Positions 53,001 through 59,000 of a stretch of 64,000 bases of DNA are shown piece after piece. The notes beneath the pieces were generated by a model. That model did no database searches. It saw only the letters and a list, made by a program, of their open reading frames with translations, and had not been told where the DNA came from. Each line of letters begins with the position of its first letter. Positions within the stretch are counted from its first letter, which is position 1. Made by a program: the position numbers and the translations under genes. The stretch lies in NCBI RefSeq assembly GCF_910591885.1, contig NC_063275.1, forward strand, positions 22,990,501 to 23,054,500. The letters are read 5' to 3'. The stretch is from Bombus terrestris (taxonomy: Eukaryota > Arthropoda > Insecta > Hymenoptera > Apidae).

Positions 53001-56000
53001 GACGAAGGAACTTACAAGTGCACCGTGAAGAATCAATCGACGTCGAGCAAAGTTACGGTAAAAGGTAAGAATCGCTGTAAATAATATATAAATAATAAGA
53101 AGAATCTCTACATCACTGTAAATTAAACATTTAAATCTACATTGGATACAACCATCGAATATAATCATTAGGATTAAGTCTACAGCGATTATCAGACCGC
53201 AAATAGATATCTATAGAAATTCATATTTTTATGAACACGATTAAAAAAGTAGTTTCCAGGTAGAGATTTTTGTATTTATTAAATATTATAACGAATATCT
53301 TATATACTTTTGCACGTTATGTGTTTTTTGCATCTTTAAATTTTCCATAAACGCATAATTACATAGATGGTAAAAAAATGTATAAAGGAAATATTACGTG
53401 ACGATTATTAAAGGAAAATATTACGAACAATTTTACAGCGATTTGTTGAAGAAAAAGTATGACGCGTAGGTAATTGAAATTTAATATTACAGCCACGAAA
53501 CCAGAGTTCGTGAAGAAGTTACAAGACTGCGAAGTAAAGGAGCGTGACGTTGCCATTTTGGAGGTTGAAGTCACATCGGCGACAGCGGACGTTAAATGGT
53601 TCAAGGATGGCGAGCCTTTGGGACCAAGTAAAGAGAAATTGGAATTTGTTAAAGAAGGTACCGTTAGGAAATTATTCATTAGAAGCACATCCGTCCATGA
53701 CGAAGGAGAATACACGTGCAGCCTTATCGATCAGAAATGTTCAGCGGAAGTCACTGTCATTGGTAAATATTATTAACTTATTGTACTAAATATATTAAAA
53801 CGTCTGTTTAAATGTATGTATCATAAAATTCGTAAAACCTAACCAACTATCGCTTACATAATTTAGAATTTGTCATCTACCTAGTTTGGATATATCTACA
53901 TAAATGGTACTTGGTACAGTAGCTACAAAATATATTGGTGCCCCAATGTGTTTATTAGAGCATTTACATGCTAGTTAATTAGGCCCAAGTATATTAAATT
54001 TCATACCATTTAGTAGCACTTTCGTACGAGTATAAAAATTTGATACTATTGTTAGTACTTAGTTGTCAACCCAATATGAAACATACAATAAGAATCTGAT
54101 CAAAAAACATTTCATTACAAAGCAAAGGTGTGAACCAATACCTTTTGTAGTCACTGTATATCTAATTATTATACCTAAGATACCTCTATATATATTATTT
54201 CATTTTTTACCATAAATATAATATATTCTTTTTATTATATGTATATATGTGTCAAAATCCAAGGTCTTATACAACAAAAACAATTTATAATTGTCGTTTC
54301 ACTCTAAATGAAATAGATGCAACTTGTGATATAAAAAATCCAACATCTAAAGATTAGAACTGCGCTTAGAAAATTTACAAATAACAACTACTATTTCACG
54401 AGTATTAAATTAAAGTTTACAGTATGACGATGTACTATTTACCATCTTTTCTTACAAATTATCGTAGAACTACCACCGGAAATTATTACGAAGATGCAAG
54501 ATGTGACAATAGCAAGAGGCGAGAGAGCAACGTTCGAGATAGAACTAACAAAAGGAGACGCGTTGGTTCGATGGTTCAAAGATGGACAAGAGTTACAATT
54601 TTCGGAACACGTCCGATTGTCGATCGATGGCAAGAGACAGAAGCTGAAGATCTACGATACGGAACCGGAGGATGCAGGCGTTTATTCCTGCGAAGTCGGT
54701 GAACAAAAATCAACAGCAAAGTTGACGGTAGAGGAACCTGGCGTGGAATTCGTCACTAAATTACCGGATGTCACCCTTGTGCCATTGAACGCCGATGCCG
54801 TTTTCGTTATTGAAATATCACGCGACGTTCCAGTCACGTGGATGAGGTAGGATAAGATATTAATATAAAACATGTGAATAAATAAATAATTATTTAGATA
54901 ATGTGTATAAATATAATATTACATCTTTTATGTAACGAAAAGCAAATTTGTGCATTACATTTTAAAATAGATAATTATTTCGAATATCAATATATACAAA
55001 TGACTATAATTATATCGAATTAAGAGAAAAATAAAACGTAACGTAATGACATTATAGGAAAACGGAAGTTCTTAAGGAATCGTCCAAGTACACCATTATA
55101 GATGAGGGAACCGTGAAGAAACTGATCGTGAAAAAATGTACCGCTAAAGATATGGCGGAATACACAGCTGCGGTAACGAACGTGAAAACATCATCGAAAT
55201 TAAGAGTCGAAGGTAATATTCAGATTAAATATCTGCCAAACGAAATTAAAGAAATGTCTGTATTTAAACGTTTTAAGAAATTTAAGAAATTTATTCAACG
55301 ACAAAATTTATCGCTATTAACGATCGATAATGTTTAACTGATATTGTCGTCCGTTTAAATTTTCACAGTTATGGAAACGGCGCCAAAGATTAGTCCGGAT
55401 ACACCAAAGAAGTACAAAGTAAGGAAAGGCGAAAACGTGGAAGTAGTCGTGAAATTCAGCGCAACACCAAAACCAAACGACGAATGGACAGTGAACGGCA
55501 ACGTGGTTACAAAATCGAAACGAGTTGTGCCATCAATCGATGAAGAATTCGCGGTATTAACCATCAGGAAGATCCAAGAAGAAGATGTTGGTGATTATAC
55601 TTTGAAACTGGTGAACAACGTCGGAGAGGCTACCATCGACATCAACATCGTTATCGTCCGTAAGTATTTTTAACAATATCAAGATAATTTTTAGAATATT
55701 TCATCTTCTTTTTTTTTTTAATTGTACGATACATTTTTATTAATACATTTTGTTCTTACATTTTGTTATCTGTGTATTTACAGAGGTACCGAGTGCACCT
55801 GGAGCACCAGAACCATTGGAAGTAACTCAGGATAGTGTTACGCTTCACTGGAAGAAACCAGATTCAGATGGAAACTCGCCCATCGTTGAGTACATTCTGG
55901 AGTATCAAGAAAAGACTGAAACTACGTGAGTATATTTTATTAAATGGGAAAAGGCTTGAATAAAATACTCGAATAAAACAATGTGGGAATAACTTCTGAG

Positions 56001-59000
56001 TAGAATATTCGAATAAAAAGAATTAGAATTGATTTGTGAATAAAATATTCAAATATATAAAAATATTTAATTAAGAGCAATACGATGAGGCTACAGTAAA
56101 TCTTGATTAATATTTTTCAATGGAATAATAGATATGAGTTATGAAATATATTTATCTTTTTAATTTAAAGGTGGAACAAGATTACAGAGACGATAACAGA
56201 AACAACACATAGGGTAACGAAATTAACCACGAACAAAGAGTACACCTTCCGAGTAACAGCTGCAAACGAGGCTGGACCAGGTGAAACATCACCAACTTCT
56301 CCGTACATAAAGATAACAAAACCATCGGCTGCAGAACCACCAGTTCTTCTAGAACCTCTGAAGAGTGTCATCGTTGGCCTTGGAGAAACAGTCACCCTAT
56401 CTTGCGTCATTGGAGGAACACCGACGCCTCAGATTACTTGGTAGGAATGAAACTTTATCAGAAATATTTCTCTACGATTTAAATTTCTCTATTCAATTAC
56501 CAATACAACGCTCTTCTTAATTTAAATTAATCGAAGTACAAATTTTTCTGGAATAAATTTTTCCATCGAATTTTCATCTTCTTGCAAATCTCTTTTGATT
56601 TGAGCTACTTGAACCGGAAACATGTCTATCGAATTTTCAGTATAGTTTTTATTAAATTTAAATCAACTTACAAGATCGTCTTGTTAAAAAAGATTGCGGT
56701 GTACTAAAATATCAAAAATTATATCAGCAACAATAGGAAATAATTTCAACCGATTCATCTGCTTCCAGGTTGAGAAATGAAGAAATTTTCGAAGATAGCA
56801 ACATCACGTACGAAAATCGCGTGGCAAAGTACACGATCGCGAAGACAACGGAAACATCGTCGGCGACCTTCACAGTGAAAGCAAAGAACGACAGAGGAAC
56901 AGCAGAAACCACGTGCGAACTGAAAGTGCAAGAGCCGCCTAAGATCACGTACGACGAGAGTTTGGCAAGCCAGAAACTTCCGGTGAACAGTCAATGGAAG
57001 ATCGATATTCTGGCGAGCGGCTTCCCGAAACCAGAAATTACATGGTCGAAGAACAACAAGAAGATAGTGGATAAACGTGTATCCATTCAGACAGAAGAAA
57101 AGACCTCTACTATCTCTATCTCTTCACTCGTTAGAGAAGACACAGCTACTTATACAGCAAAGGCAGCGAATCAAGCTGGCAGCTCTTCGGTTGACTTACA
57201 TCTCAGAGTCATAGGTATTGTTATTATTATTAACAAATTGTAACATTATTTTCAACGGTAGAAATATAACAATTAAGTCGCAGATGCTTATGCAAATTTA
57301 TATTTGTATAGAGACAACTGAAGAAATAGAATCTAAACAGAAATTCGTTCCACTTGCTAAATATTATTTCGACATTTTGTGCATTTTTGTACTTTGAATT
57401 TTCTACAAGTGCGTGAAAACCTGCGATCTAACAACGATCTTCTCTTTTCTAAGTTAATTCTCAGGCATTTATAATTTTCTCTTACCAACCATTTACAGTA
57501 TTATTTTCTAAATTAATCGTAAACCGTTTATAATGTCTTAGATAAACCAAGCAGGCCGCAAGGACCAGTGAACTTCAAGGAAATCAGACAAGATCGTGTC
57601 ACCATCGAATGGCGACCACCAGAAGACGATGGTGGAATCGAACTGGAAAAATACACGATCGAGAAATGCGAACCGGGCAAAGCTTGGGTGAAGATGGTCG
57701 ATATCGACAAAGAAGTGGAGAGCTTCTGTGTGCACAAACTGCAACAGAATGCGGAATACAAGTTCAGGATCATCGCCAGGAACGCTGTCGGAGCGTCAGA
57801 ACCATTGGAATCGGAAACGGTCAAAATGAGAACTTCCTTCGGTAGGTTGAACGTTTATATTTTCTACGTGAGTGTTGCTTCACCTTTAGTTTACATTTCC
57901 TCGTCTTTTCTTCTTCTCTTTTTATATCGTTACTAGCCGTTTCACATTTTCTTACGAATGATGAATCGATTAAACAATAAACGTACGTTTGCTTCTGGGA
58001 AAAATTGCCTTGAAATTTTAGTGCATCGTGCCTCCTCGACAAGAATGTCAGAAAATATACGTTTCTATTAATAATAATTTTCAATGGCTAGACTTTCTCA
58101 AAGTTTAGAAAACATTCGATCGAATATTACATTTGTAAGAACAGAAACCACGTGTAAGATTTTTGGTCGTGTCTGAGCTTTGTGAAATTACCATAATTAA
58201 CGTATCTTCGCAGAGCCACCTGGACCGCCAAGAGGACCGCTAGAAGTATCAGGAATGACGAAGACATCCTTCACGATAAAATGGCAGCCTCCAGAGAACG
58301 ACGGTGGAACACCAATAACCGAATATATCGTTGAAATGAAAGAAGAATCGAAGAAATCTTGGCAGAAGGTTGATAAAAGAATTCCCTTTCGGAGAATATT
58401 TTGATAAAAATTCAAATTCCATCGTGTCGATTACACTGAAAATATTGTTTACAGATCGGCAGCACAAAGCACGAAACGACGCAGTTGAGCGTATCGGAAC
58501 TGAAGACAGATGTACCGTACAACTTCAGGATAACAGCGAAGAACAATGTTGGCACTGGTCCTCCATACGTAGCCGAAGAACCAATTTCAGCAGGCAGACG
58601 AATCAGTAAGCAAATCGATCGATCCTTATTGAAAATTACAATATTAATCGCTTAAATCGCTATGGGCTAATGTACGAAAATAATTTAAAGAGATTTCAAT
58701 CTTGCAATTAAGGTTTCAAATGTTAAAAATGTAAAAAATACTAACAGCATTTCTACGAGACTTTTAGATGGCAATTAGCAATTAAATTGATCGATTTTGA
58801 TAGGAATTTAATTAACCGCGTAAGTGTACATAACGAAAATAGCTTAAATAATATTAATTCTACAATTGAAGTTTTAGACGCTTTGAAACACAAAGCGATA
58901 GCACGTAGATAAAAAATTATCATTCTAACGCTTCTGAATCATTTGCATTGTAATTTTCCGCTTATTTAATGCTTCCGCTATCGCTTAGAAATAACAAAGC

